DNA from: an uncultured Dehalococcoidia bacterium
Lineage (GTDB): Bacteria > Chloroflexota > Dehalococcoidia > Lucifugimonadales > JAAXIE01
Reading direction: 5' to 3'
Length of the DNA stretch: 64,000 nt
Assembly (NCBI GenBank): GCA_951813255.1
Contig: OX638353.1
Coordinates: 2,477,501 to 2,541,500 of the forward strand
Positions within the stretch are counted from its first letter, which is position 1, and each line of letters opens with the position of its first letter. Positions 26,430-35,108 of this stretch are shown piece after piece. The translations under genes and the position numbers were made by a program. The notes under the pieces were generated by a model that was not told the origin of the DNA, did not search any database, and saw only the letters and a program-made list of their open reading frames with translations.

Positions 26430-27745
26430 GGGCTCCGCTCCGCTTGATACGCCATGTCCAGCACGTCCACGACGTGCATCACATAGGCATCGACGCCTCG
26501 CGTGCGCACCCCTGTCTCCAACTGCATCATGCAGCCTGGGTTGGCAGTGACCACCAAGTCCGGGGATGTTGCTCGCACGCTCTCCATCTTGTTGCGTAGC
26601 AGGCGGGACGAGAGGTCGCGTTGCAGCATGGAGTAGGTGCCAGCGCCGCCACAGCAGCGACTGGAGTCCTCCATCTCCACGAACTCCAAACCGGGTACAC
26701 TGCGGAGAAGTTCTCGCGGCGGCTGGCTGATGCGCTGGGCATGCACCAAGTGGCAGGGGTCTTGATAGGTAGCGCGCAGCCGCAATTCGCCTTGTGGTGG
26801 GTCGAGGGGCAGGGAGATTAGGAATTCGGTCACATCCACGGTCATCTCGGCGAAGCGGGCTGCTTTCTCCACATACACCGGGTCATCCTGCAGAAGCTGC
26901 GCGTACTCCTTCATGGCGGAACCGCAGCCTGCGGAGACGGTTACGATGCGCTCCACACCGGCATTCAGGAAGGTGTCGATGTTGCGACGGGCCAGCCGCC
27001 TCGCGGTCTCCAGGTCTCCAGCATGAACATTCAATGCGCCACAACACCCTTGCCCCATGGATACGGACACCTCGCAGCCGTTGCGAGTCAGCACCCGAAC
27101 CGCTGCCTCCATGGTGTCTCCTTGCATGAGAGGCATGACGCACCCAGAGAGCAGCCCAACCTTCATGCGTAGCGGATCTTGGGCAGGATAAACGTCGCGG
27201 CGAGGCCCGAAGCTGCGACCCGTGACGCGGGGCAACTGCTCCTCGAGGCTGGCGATTCGACGGGGCAGCACGCGTAGAATAGTCTGCTGCCTCAGCCATC
27301 GAAGGCCACTCTTCTGGTCGAGACGCAATAGAAGAAAGGCAAGGGACAGTCTCCGTTGGTGGGGGAGCACCCAGCGGAGAAATACCTGCGCCATCACCTT
27401 CTGCATGAACGAGCGCTTGTGCTTGCGGGCCACCTGGGCGCGAGTCCGCTCCATGAGGCGTCCATAGGGCACGCCGGAAGGGCACATGGCCTCGCAGGCG
27501 CGACATTCCAAGCAGGTCTCCCAGTGGGAGACGACACGGGGCGTGATCTCCAGACGTCCCTCGCTCACAGCCCGCATCAGGGCGATACGCCCTCGCGGTG
27601 ACTGGGTCTCCCGGCCGGTCTCCATGTAGGTGGGACAGGAGCTAAGGCAAAGACCGCAGTGTACGCAGCGGTAGAGGTCGGCTTCCTCTGGGATGTCGGG
27701 CCCGGAAAAGCCGGGCGGGCGTTGGGCCGACGCGGGTGACGACAT
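26426..27745 (-). CDS. glcF: Glycolate oxidase iron-sulfur subunit
   Basis: 439 residues. Two 4Fe-4S ferredoxin motifs are at the N terminus: CVHCGLCLSSCPTY and CLECRACEAMCPSGVPYG. Two CCG-type cysteine-rich domains follow, ending CGCCGALN-like GQGCCGALNVHAG and SSRCCGGAGTYSML. GlcF receives electrons from the flavin subunits GlcD/GlcE and passes them to the quinone pool at the membrane. The start ATG is 1 nt after the glcE stop, so the two are translationally coupled. The order on the minus strand is glcD, glcE, glcF, as in Escherichia coli. Confidence 0.93.
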   Translation of the reverse strand: MSSPASAQRPPGFSGPDIPEEADLYRCVHCGLCLSSCPTYMETGRETQSPRGRIALMRAVSEGRLEITPRVVSHWETCLECRACEAMCPSGVPYGRLMERTRAQVARKHKRSFMQKVMAQVFLRWVLPHQRRLSLAFLLLRLDQKSGLRWLRQQTILRVLPRRIASLEEQLPRVTGRSFGPRRDVYPAQDPLRMKVGLLSGCVMPLMQGDTMEAAVRVLTRNGCEVSVSMGQGCCGALNVHAGDLETARRLARRNIDTFLNAGVERIVTVSAGCGSAMKEYAQLLQDDPVYVEKAARFAEMTVDVTEFLISLPLDPPQGELRLRATYQDPCHLVHAQRISQPPRELLRSVPGLEFVEMEDSSRCCGGAGTYSMLQRDLSSRLLRNKMESVRATSPDLVVTANPGCMMQLETGVRTRGVDAYVMHVVDVLDMAYQAERSP

Positions 27746-27746
27746 G

Positions 27747-29072
27747 CTAAATCCCTGCCACGAAACGGCCCGGGTTGAGAATGCCTTGGGGGTCGAGCCT
27801 CTCCTTGATGCGCCTCATCAGGCCAGAGCCTTCGACATCACCCCAGACATCCACCTGCTGCTTCACCGCCAAGGGGCACTGCTCCACCACCAAGTGTCCG
27901 TCCAAGGACTTTGCGGCAGAGCGGAGTTGGTTAACGGCTTCCACCATCTGATCCTCCGAAAGGGTGGCTTCATGCCCAGGCCACATCAAGCGGATCAAGC
28001 CGTAACCTGGATCGGCTGTCATCCGTGGGGGCGCATCGGACCCCTGAAGACCCAAGACTAACGCTGGGAGGAGTGACGGTTGGGTCATGGCGCGGAGCAC
28101 AAGGTCTCGGGGATGGGTTGAAACCCATCCCATGTCAGTAACCGTCTGCCACACATCTCCGCCGGAAAGCTCCTGCGCTGAGGCGGCGCCATGTTGTACC
28201 AACAGATTCCGGGTGTCCACAATCTTGGCTGAGACGGCCTGCGCTCCGCCAGCATGTTCCACCAGTAGGTAGGCCTCTACAGCATCGCTCGGAGGCAGTT
28301 GTGGCAGCCAGGAGCCGGGTCGCCCTGCGACCAACTGGAGGGCGCGGGGAAGGTAGGGGCCAGCAAGAAGCTTCTGGGACGCATCCATCGCGCTCTCGAC
28401 CGAGTCAAAGGCCACCGACATGATGCTGGCCTGCGCTGGGACCGGAGACACCTTGAAGGTGGCGCTCACGATCACCGACAGCGTGCCCAAGGAACCGGTG
28501 TACAGCTTGTTGAGGTCGTAGCCCGTCACGTTCTTCACCACTTGGCCGCCGCTCTTGGCTTGGGTGCCGTCGGCCAGCACTACCGAACTGCCAATGAGCC
28601 AGTCCCGGGGGCTGCCGTAGGCCAAACGCCATGGACCGGAGGCGGCTGTGGCCAAGACACCACCGATGGTGCTGCGGTGTGGCACGGGCGCTTGCAGCGG
28701 CAGGTACTGGCCCTGCTCTGCAAGGCATTCCTGCAATGAGGCAAGCGTCATGCCCGCCTGCACCGATACGGTAAGGTCAGCAGCCTCGTGGGCAATCAGA
28801 CCATTCAGCGATGTCGTCCGTAGGACCACATCCACCCCGGAAGGCGGGTTGCCCAGAGCCATCTTCGTTCCGCCACCCCAAGGGACGACTCGTAGGCCAC
28901 GCTCGGAGGCGACGCGGAGCAGATTCGAAAGCTCGTCAACGCTCTGGGGAGCAACCACAACTGAGGGTGTGACGCCGTCAACAGCGTACTCGGCCAAACG
29001 ATAGTCGGGCAGGAACGACTGGGTATCGACCACGTCCCGGAAGTCCGCTGGCTTTGAAGTGGCGGAGGCCAA
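27747..29072 (-). CDS. glcE: Glycolate oxidase FAD-binding subunit GlcE
   Basis: 441 residues from a TTG; 9 bp separate it from glcD. The FAD-binding type 4 (PCMH) domain shows VPWGGGTKMALGNPP at about 63-77, STIGGVLATAASGPWRLAYGSPRDW and GGQVVKNVTGYDLNKLYTGSLG. The C-terminal cap ends DPQGILNPGRFVAGI. GlcE is the second flavin subunit of the GlcDEF glycolate dehydrogenase, distinguished from GlcD by length and its GGTKMALG motif. Confidence 0.92.
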   Translation of the reverse strand: MASATSKPADFRDVVDTQSFLPDYRLAEYAVDGVTPSVVVAPQSVDELSNLLRVASERGLRVVPWGGGTKMALGNPPSGVDVVLRTTSLNGLIAHEAADLTVSVQAGMTLASLQECLAEQGQYLPLQAPVPHRSTIGGVLATAASGPWRLAYGSPRDWLIGSSVVLADGTQAKSGGQVVKNVTGYDLNKLYTGSLGTLSVIVSATFKVSPVPAQASIMSVAFDSVESAMDASQKLLAGPYLPRALQLVAGRPGSWLPQLPPSDAVEAYLLVEHAGGAQAVSAKIVDTRNLLVQHGAASAQELSGGDVWQTVTDMGWVSTHPRDLVLRAMTQPSLLPALVLGLQGSDAPPRMTADPGYGLIRLMWPGHEATLSEDQMVEAVNQLRSAAKSLDGHLVVEQCPLAVKQQVDVWGDVEGSGLMRRIKERLDPQGILNPGRFVAGI

Positions 29073-29081
29073 GGTGCAGAC

Positions 29082-30530
29082 CTACACGTATGCACCGGGG
29101 CCGGCCATGGCCACGGCTTGGGGTTGGATGTTGTGGGTAAGCTCCGGTCCGCCGGGGAAGATCTTGCCCGGATTGAATGTTCCATTGGGGGCGAAAGCTT
29201 GCCGCACCTTCAGCATAGTCTCCATGTCGTTGTCGGTGAACACCAAGGGCATGTAGGCTTTCTTCTCCAAGCCGATGCCGTGCTCGCCACTGAGGGTTCC
29301 ACCGGCATCGACGCATATCTTCAAGAGTTCGCCCCCCGCTTCAGTGACCCGCTCCAGTTCGCCTTCGCGTCGCTCGTCGAACAGGATACAGGGGTGGAGG
29401 TTGCCGTCACCCGCATGGAACACGTTGGCGATGGGGAACCTGTACTCCTTCGAGATCTCTTCCACCTTTTCCAGCACCGCTGCTAGTTGGGTGCGGGGCA
29501 CCACGCCGTCCACAAGATAATAGTTGGGCGCCAAGCTACCCAAGGCCCCCAGCGCCCCCTTGCGTCCCGACCAGAGGCGGTCCCGGTCCGCAGCATCGGT
29601 GGCAGCCCGCACATCGGTGGAGCGGGCGTCGTGGAGGGCCGGACGCACCTCGGCTTCAAGCTCGTCCACCTCGTCCGCAGTCCCCTCAACCTCAATGAGC
29701 AGCACTGCTCCGGCGCTGTCGGGGTATCCGGCATCCATCACGCTTTGGACTGCCTTGATGGTCAGGGCATCCACCATCTCCATGGCGGCTGGCACAATGC
29801 CCCGCCCGATGATGGCAGAGACGGCGTTGCAGGCCGAGGGCACGTCGGTGAATACTCCCTGGAAAGTCTTGACGGCAGGGGGGGCCGGGAGCAGTCGCAC
29901 CGTGGCAGTGGTGGCGATGCCGAAGGTGCCCTCAGAGCCGACGAAAGCACCCCGCAGGTCGTAGCCTAGGGCCTCACGCGTGCGGCTTCCCAACCGTTCG
30001 ATGGAGCCGTCTTCCAGCACCACTTCAAGTCCTAACACGTGATTGGTGGTGACGCCGTAAGCCAGACAATGAGGACCTCCGGCATTCTCAGCGACGTTGC
30101 CCCCGATGCTGCACGCCCGCTGGCTGGAAGGGTCTGGGGCGTAACGCATGCCCGACTGCCGCACCCGGTTGTCGAGGTTCAGGTTGATGACTGCGGGCTG
30201 TACCGTAGCCAGCCGGTCTTCCCGGTTCACCTCAAGGATGCGGTTCATGCGGGCTAGGGCGATCTGTATGCCGCCCATGACTGCAATGGCTCCACCACTG
30301 AGGCCCGTGCCCGAGCCTCGTCCCACAATGGGAATGCCGTGGCGGTAGCCCAATGCCACCAGACGGCTGACCTCCTCTGTGTTGGCGGGCAACACCACCA
30401 CCTGTGGCACAGACCTGTCGATGGAGCCGTCGTATTCATACACCAGCAGGTCTTCAGGATGATGCAGGACGTTGTCACGTCCTACAATCTTCCCCAGTTC
30501 CCGCAACAATTGTCTTGCGCCTAGGCTCAT
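29082..30530 (-). CDS. glcD: Glycolate oxidase subunit GlcD (FAD-linked)
   Basis: 482 residues from the ATG; a TTG 18 bp earlier is possible but the ATG has GAGGG just upstream. Flavin-binding residues are in GRGSGTGLSGGAI and VRQSGMRYAPDPSSQRACSIGGNVAENAGGPHCLAYGVTTNHVLGLEVVL-type PCMH signature (about 116-165). The C terminus carries the metal-binding loop HAGDGNLHPCILFDERRE and GEHGIGLEKK. GlcD oxidises glycolate (or D-lactate) to the oxo-acid. The gene is the first of glcDEF and is divergent from tenA, sharing an 85-bp intergenic stretch that contains AGTATACT (30582-30589), a symmetric -10-like element. Confidence 0.93.
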   Translation of the reverse strand: MSLGARQLLRELGKIVGRDNVLHHPEDLLVYEYDGSIDRSVPQVVVLPANTEEVSRLVALGYRHGIPIVGRGSGTGLSGGAIAVMGGIQIALARMNRILEVNREDRLATVQPAVINLNLDNRVRQSGMRYAPDPSSQRACSIGGNVAENAGGPHCLAYGVTTNHVLGLEVVLEDGSIERLGSRTREALGYDLRGAFVGSEGTFGIATTATVRLLPAPPAVKTFQGVFTDVPSACNAVSAIIGRGIVPAAMEMVDALTIKAVQSVMDAGYPDSAGAVLLIEVEGTADEVDELEAEVRPALHDARSTDVRAATDAADRDRLWSGRKGALGALGSLAPNYYLVDGVVPRTQLAAVLEKVEEISKEYRFPIANVFHAGDGNLHPCILFDERREGELERVTEAGGELLKICVDAGGTLSGEHGIGLEKKAYMPLVFTDNDMETMLKVRQAFAPNGTFNPGKIFPGGPELTHNIQPQAVAMAGPGAYV

Positions 30531-30615
30531 ATCCCTCGTTATTGTCAAGTGAGCGAGAATTATTTTCGAGAATACGGGTCTAGTATACTCCTAGCCTAGC
30601 CACCCGGAGGCAAGC

Positions 30616-31284
30616 ATGAGCTTCATGGACGACTTGGAAAACAGAGCCTTGCCCGTGCGCCAAGCCATCCTCCAACACCCTTTCGTCGCAGGCATCGGTG
30701 ACGGGACGCTGGATGTGGACAAATTCCGGTTCTATGTGCGCCAGGACTATCTGTACCTGATTGACTACGCCCGGGTGATCGCGCTGGCTGCAGTCCGTTC
30801 ACCCGACTTGGAGACCATGGGCTGGTTTGCCCGCTTGCTGGACGGCACATTGAACGTGGAAATGGACCTGCACCGCAGCTATTGCAGCGAGTTCGGCATC
30901 AGCAATGAAGAACTGGAGGCCACGCCGATGGCGCCCACCACCATGGCCTACACCCGCTTCCTGCTGAATGTGGCCCACCAAGGCACCTACGCGGAACTGG
31001 TCGCTGCGTTCCTGCCGTGCCAGTGGGGCTACTGGGAGATCGGCGACCACCTACAGCGCCAAGGCATCCCGACGCACGCGCCTCTCTACGCCAAGTGGGT
31101 CGAGATGTACGTGGACCCTGAGTTCAAGAAGCTGGCCGACTGGGTCCGCTCCCTAGCCGACCGAGTGGCCACCCCTCTAGGGCCGGAGGAGGCCGCCAAG
31201 GTGGAGGACGCCTATCTTACCAGCCTGCGCTATGAGTACATGTTCTGGGATATGGCCTATCAGGAAGAAGGGTGGCCGGTCTGA
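30616..31284 (+). CDS. tenA: TenA-family thiaminase II
   Basis: 222 residues. The catalytic cysteine is C135 in FLPCQWGYWEIG and the pyrimidine-binding Asp is D44 in VRQDYLYLIDYARV, at the same numbers as in Bacillus subtilis TenA. The C-terminal helix RYEYMFWDMAYQEE is typical. The enzyme hydrolyses aminopyrimidine products of thiamine degradation for salvage. GGAGG lies 6 nt before the ATG. No thiamine riboswitch is visible upstream. The last 25 bp overlap the 3' end of the convergent cyclo-ligase-like gene. Confidence 0.9.
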   Translation: MSFMDDLENRALPVRQAILQHPFVAGIGDGTLDVDKFRFYVRQDYLYLIDYARVIALAAVRSPDLETMGWFARLLDGTLNVEMDLHRSYCSEFGISNEELEATPMAPTTMAYTRFLLNVAHQGTYAELVAAFLPCQWGYWEIGDHLQRQGIPTHAPLYAKWVEMYVDPEFKKLADWVRSLADRVATPLGPEEAAKVEDAYLTSLRYEYMFWDMAYQEEGWPV

Positions 31285-31994
31285 CCGGCTGCATTCGCTC
31301 GAAGCTCTCCCAACACAGGAATTGCGCTGATCTGCTCGTCTTCCAGTTCATCCCAGTGGATACCTTGAGGGCGAGGCGGGGGCTCAGTGCAGGGAACCAC
31401 CTCTTCCGGAGTGACGAAATAGTCCAGAGGAATGTCGTGAGAGGTGAGAGTAATTCCTTCAACCACTTGTACAGGATGCACGGTGGTGATGATGGGTGTG
31501 TCGGGGCCGAGCAGGCCAGCTTGGCGGGCCAAAGCGTACTCCAAGTCTGAATAGCCGCCGCCCTTGCCCAACCGTGCGCCGCTACGGGTCACGGCCACAG
31601 CCCCACAGACCACGAGGTCGATAGGGCGCATCTCGCTCAAAGTGACTGGACGGCCGAACTGGAAGGCGCCCTTGATGCTGGAGGCCGCATAGGCGTGACT
31701 ACCCAGCCTTTCCGGGTCCAGTTCCACGAAACACTGCAAGGAAGTAAGGCGTGGCACAGCCATGTAAACGGTCTTGCCCTCCTTGAGTGCGAGCCATCGC
31801 ACCGGACGCTGGGGCAGGTCGGGGTTGCACTTCAGGACCTGTGCTTCATTCCAGAAGTCCAGCGAGTCCAATTGCCGGGCAGCCTGCTCTGCGCCGGTGA
31901 AGTTGGGTATACGCCCACGGGCCCCAGGAAATCGCGCCACTCCCTCCTCCCGCATCGCATGCCAGACCCGCTCCCGGATTTCCTGCTTGTCCAT
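31260..31994 (-). CDS. 5-formyltetrahydrofolate cyclo-ligase family protein (MTHFS-like)
   Basis: Start set at MDKQEIRERVW with GGTGGA upstream; a 24-codon in-frame extension is poorly conserved. 244 residues, longer than classical MTHFS (about 190). The later core GARLGKGGGYSDLEYAL matches the conserved nucleotide-binding GRLGrGgGYYD segment of the family, here with YSD instead of YYD, and the preceding DLVVCGAVAVTRSG is also typical. The N-terminal substrate loop is divergent (LDFWNEAQVLKCNPD). The MTHFSD-like subgroup shares these features, so the enzyme may not be a true cyclo-ligase. Convergent overlap of 25 bp with tenA. Confidence 0.8.
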   Translation of the reverse strand: MDKQEIRERVWHAMREEGVARFPGARGRIPNFTGAEQAARQLDSLDFWNEAQVLKCNPDLPQRPVRWLALKEGKTVYMAVPRLTSLQCFVELDPERLGSHAYAASSIKGAFQFGRPVTLSEMRPIDLVVCGAVAVTRSGARLGKGGGYSDLEYALARQAGLLGPDTPIITTVHPVQVVEGITLTSHDIPLDYFVTPEEVVPCTEPPPRPQGIHWDELEDEQISAIPVLGELRANAAGQTGHPSS

Positions 31995-32059
31995 ATATTC
32001 CACCGGTTTCGCGAGGCAAAAGTTTCGAAAGTTATGTATGAGCACGCACTGGAAAAAGC

Positions 32060-32088
32060 TTGACACTACATATGGCCACTGCTAACAT
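32060..32088 (+). promoter_or_regulatory. Sigma70-type promoter of the hopanoid gene run
   Basis: TTGACA (32060-32065) and TAACAT (32083-32088) are separated by exactly 17 bp. The expected transcript start (about 32095) lies some 50 bp upstream of the polyprenyl synthetase ATG. Confidence 0.65.
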
Positions 32089-32145
32089 CCGCTGCATCGC
32101 CTTACGAGGCATAATCTGCCACGTTGGCATTGATGCGAGTCTACT

Positions 32146-33216
32146 ATGTCCACAATTCCGAGTGCTAGCGTCGTCACAACTGATGCGCAACTGCCGGGAA
32201 TGTTCGGGCGCTACCGGGACTCTTTGGCCGTGGAGCTAAGATCCGCCATGCCGGAGAGTTCACCCCAGCTGTATGACCTCCTCAAGTACCACATGGGCTG
32301 GGTGGACAGCCACGGCGTTCCTGTAGCTGGAGCGGAGTCCCAAGGGAAGGCCTTAAGGCCTACCCTTTGCCTTTTCAGTTGCGAAGCCCTGAGCGGGCAG
32401 TGGGGAACGGCCCTGCCTGCGGCGGCGGCTATGGAGTTCGTCCACAACTTTTCGCTCATACACGACGACATTCAGGACGGAGATGCGGAGCGACGCCACC
32501 GGCCAACCGTCTGGTCCGTATGGGGTGTCCCAAGGGCATTGGTAGCTGGTGACGCGATGTTCTCCCTTGCTGATGCCACGGCCCATCGTCTCTCCTTGCA
32601 GAGATTGCCTGCAGGTACGGTTTTGGGTGTCTCTGCACTGATCCTACAGGGCTACCTCGAGATGATAGAGGGGCAGTGCTTGGATCTCTCCTTCGAAGAG
32701 AATGTACAAGTTGGCGTCGACGACTATCTGGGTATGATCGCCTTGAAGACTGGGGCCCTCATACGCTGTAGTATGGCCATCGGGGCCTCGATTGGCTCGG
32801 ATGACCGAGCCGTAGTGGAAGCCTTCAGTCGCAGTGGCTCCCGTCTGGGCCGCGCTTTTCAGATCAGGGACGATGTGTTGGGCGTGTGGGGGGAAGAGGA
32901 GACTACCGGTAAGGCAGTTGGGGCTGACATCCTGCGTAAGAAGAAATCCTATCCGCTGGCGTATGCCCTCGACAACGCATCATCCTCCACGCGCCAACGC
33001 CTCATCGGCGTGTTGCAGAAGACAGAGCTGCTTCGGGATGATGTGGACGAGGTCCTGGGCATCCTGGATGAGGTGGGTGCGCAAGAGGCGGCGCGCGACT
33101 TGGTGTACTGCAATGCGGAACAGGCCGTCGAGGAATTGAACAGGGTGGCGTTGCCCTCGTGGGCAACAGACGAGTTCCGGCATCTAGTCGACTTCCTGAC
33201 CAGCCGGGACTACTGA
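32146..33216 (+). CDS. Polyprenyl diphosphate synthase (FPP/GGPP-type)
   Basis: 356 residues. First aspartate motif D107-D-x2-D111 (LIHDDIQDGDAERRHRPTVW); second motif D242-D243 (QIRDDVLGVWG), with Gly at the usual third Asp as in IdsA-like enzymes; the GKALRPTLCLF substrate lysine is near residue 67. It elongates DMAPP with IPP. As the first gene before hpnH, hpnG, shc and a squalene-type synthase, it probably makes farnesyl diphosphate for squalene. Chain length cannot be read confidently: residues before the first DDxxD are FVHNFSLIH, without a bulky Phe-Phe floor, so geranylgeranyl product is also possible. Confidence 0.9.
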   Translation: MSTIPSASVVTTDAQLPGMFGRYRDSLAVELRSAMPESSPQLYDLLKYHMGWVDSHGVPVAGAESQGKALRPTLCLFSCEALSGQWGTALPAAAAMEFVHNFSLIHDDIQDGDAERRHRPTVWSVWGVPRALVAGDAMFSLADATAHRLSLQRLPAGTVLGVSALILQGYLEMIEGQCLDLSFEENVQVGVDDYLGMIALKTGALIRCSMAIGASIGSDDRAVVEAFSRSGSRLGRAFQIRDDVLGVWGEEETTGKAVGADILRKKKSYPLAYALDNASSSTRQRLIGVLQKTELLRDDVDEVLGILDEVGAQEAARDLVYCNAEQAVEELNRVALPSWATDEFRHLVDFLTSRDY

Positions 33217-33266
33217 TTCGGAAATCTGCTTTGAAAATCTGCTGAAAGTTGAACGAGCGAGGGGAA

Positions 33267-34307
33267 ATGCCTAGAGCCAAGAGGCCCATGGAGCTCTCCT
33301 TCCGACTGGCGGGCTACGTTCTGAAGAATCGCCTGCGCGGTCGGTCCCGCTTCCCGCTGGTGACGATGCTGGAACCACTGGAGATGTGCAACCTCTCCTG
33401 CATCGGCTGCGGCCGCATCCACGAATACAAGCCGGTGATGGACCGCATGATGACGACGGAGGTTGCCGTGGCCGCTGTAGAGGCCTCGGGCGCGCCCATC
33501 GTCTCGATCGCCGGAGGTGAACCCACCATTCACCCCAAGATTCACGAGATCATTGCCGAGTTGATCAACCGAAAGTATTTCGTCTACTGCTGTACCAATG
33601 GCATCCTGCTTGAGAGGGTGCTGAAGAAGGTGCCACCCTCGAAGTACCTCTGTTGGGTCGTCCACATGGACGGGATGGAAGAGCGGCACGATGAATCGGT
33701 GGCCCGGGCTGGCGTCTTCAAGAAGGCCATGGCCTCGATTGAGACAGCCCTCGATAGTGGGTACCGCGTCTGCAGCAACACCACCCTGTTCCGGGGAAGC
33801 GACGTGGAGGATGTGCACGCCCTCTTCCGTACGATGTCCGACATGGGCATTGAGGGATCGATGGTCTCACCGGGCTACGATTTCGAGGATGCACCGGACC
33901 AGGAGTTGTTCCTGACCCGTCAGGAATCGCAAGCCGTCTTTCAACAGGTGCTGGATAAGGACCAAGTCAAGGATTTTCGTCTGTATAACAACCCGCTGTA
34001 TCTGGACTTTCTGAGGGGCAAGCGGGAGTACCAGTGCACGGCTTGGTCCAACCCTACATATACGGTGATGGGTTGGCGCGAGCCCTGTTATCCGCTTGCC
34101 GACCGCCATACCGACAACCTAGAAGACCTCTACGCAAAGGAACTCTGGGACAACTACGGAGTAGGGAAGGACCGACGCTGTGCGAACTGCATGATGCACT
34201 GCGGGTTCGAGTCGGCCACCATCTTCCAAGCCATCTCGTCCCCCAAAGACTGGGTGACGCTGGTCAAGTCGGGCGCAGCACATAAGTCGGGAATCACGGC
34301 TGCATAG
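33267..34307 (+). CDS. hpnH: Adenosyl-hopene transferase (radical SAM)
   Basis: 346 residues from an ATG preceded by GAGGGG; a TTG 18 bp earlier is less likely. The radical-SAM cluster motif is C41-x3-C45-x2-C48 (MCNLSCIGCGRIHEY). GGEPTIHPKI and the long conserved stretch HMDGMEERHDESV match HpnH, as does the C-terminal cysteine-rich CANCMMHCGFE. HpnH adds 5'-deoxyadenosyl to diploptene to form adenosylhopane, the first step in extended (C35) hopanoids. It sits 50 bp after the polyprenyl synthase and 1 nt before hpnG. Confidence 0.93.
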   Translation: MPRAKRPMELSFRLAGYVLKNRLRGRSRFPLVTMLEPLEMCNLSCIGCGRIHEYKPVMDRMMTTEVAVAAVEASGAPIVSIAGGEPTIHPKIHEIIAELINRKYFVYCCTNGILLERVLKKVPPSKYLCWVVHMDGMEERHDESVARAGVFKKAMASIETALDSGYRVCSNTTLFRGSDVEDVHALFRTMSDMGIEGSMVSPGYDFEDAPDQELFLTRQESQAVFQQVLDKDQVKDFRLYNNPLYLDFLRGKREYQCTAWSNPTYTVMGWREPCYPLADRHTDNLEDLYAKELWDNYGVGKDRRCANCMMHCGFESATIFQAISSPKDWVTLVKSGAAHKSGITAA

Positions 34308-34308
34308 A

Positions 34309-35106
34309 ATGACACACTCGGCCACTCCTCCTACGGACCAAGGGCCAGACAGCAATCAGGACGTTTCGGCAAGGGCAGCTTCGCCCGATCTGGTGGCGGC
34401 GATGGCGACCGAGCAGGTTAGCATCGAGCGAGTTCTTAGACGGGCGAAGCTGCCCTTGGCGTACCGGATCAGGAAGCTTAGTGTTGGGGCCGCTGCCGGA
34501 CCAGTATGGACCTCGTCCCTCGAAGGTCGGCCTGCCCCCTCGGCATTGGTTTCCATGGGTTTCGCCTGTGGACTGCAAGAGCCCTGCGAGCTAGGCCAGG
34601 TTATCTTGTCACAGATGCTATTGGCTGAAGGTGAAACGGAGGTCTTCCACAGCGAGCCGCGGTTTTTGGAATTGGCGGCACAAGCCTGCCAACAGGCTAG
34701 CATACCCTATGATATTGGTCCCTCACTCACGGTGTTGAAGCCCGCGCTTAAGTCTTCGGAAAAGGAGAGCTTTGGCAGACAGACGGGGGCTCTCTCGTGC
34801 GCAATGGAAGACTATTGGTTGGCCAAAGAAGCCCATCGTGCAGGGGTACCATTCCTTTCGGCCAGAGTGATTCTCGACCCAGTGGAGCAGGACCTGCCCG
34901 CCGCCATCGGAAATCTGGCATACAGTCAAGGGCTATCCATGGCTCTACGGTTGTTGGCCCAGTCGTGGCGTCTCCCGATGCTGGTGCGTCTGGCTTTCCA
35001 AGGCGCACGAGCGCAGAAGTGTCTAGGCTCCTTTGCCACCACTTTTTGCTCGCGACTACTAGAGGCGGTCGGATCGCGATCAACGTTGTCAGCTGAGGGT
35101 GCCTGA
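34309..35106 (+). CDS. hpnG: HpnG-like phosphorylase (adenosylhopane nucleosidase)
   Basis: 265 residues. The C-terminal half has ALSCAMEDYWLAKEAHRAGVPF followed by ARVILDPVEQDLPAAIG, the motif set of purine-nucleoside phosphorylase-like HpnG, in which the Glu of MExxx(v/y)A binds the ribose. The middle glycine-rich motif MGFACGLQEPCELGQVIL is a variant of the phosphate/nucleobase site. In hopanoid producers HpnG removes adenine from adenosylhopane to give ribosylhopane. An acidic/disordered N terminus of about 30 residues may be an extension. Position directly between hpnH and shc makes this assignment strong. Confidence 0.85.
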   Translation: MTHSATPPTDQGPDSNQDVSARAASPDLVAAMATEQVSIERVLRRAKLPLAYRIRKLSVGAAAGPVWTSSLEGRPAPSALVSMGFACGLQEPCELGQVILSQMLLAEGETEVFHSEPRFLELAAQACQQASIPYDIGPSLTVLKPALKSSEKESFGRQTGALSCAMEDYWLAKEAHRAGVPFLSARVILDPVEQDLPAAIGNLAYSQGLSMALRLLAQSWRLPMLVRLAFQGARAQKCLGSFATTFCSRLLEAVGSRSTLSAEGA

Positions 35107-35108
35107 TA

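Noticed and set aside
30582..30589. AGTATACT as bidirectional promoter of glcD/tenA
   Set aside because: It offers -10-like hexamers on both strands, but no acceptable -35 box is found at 16-18 bp on either side.
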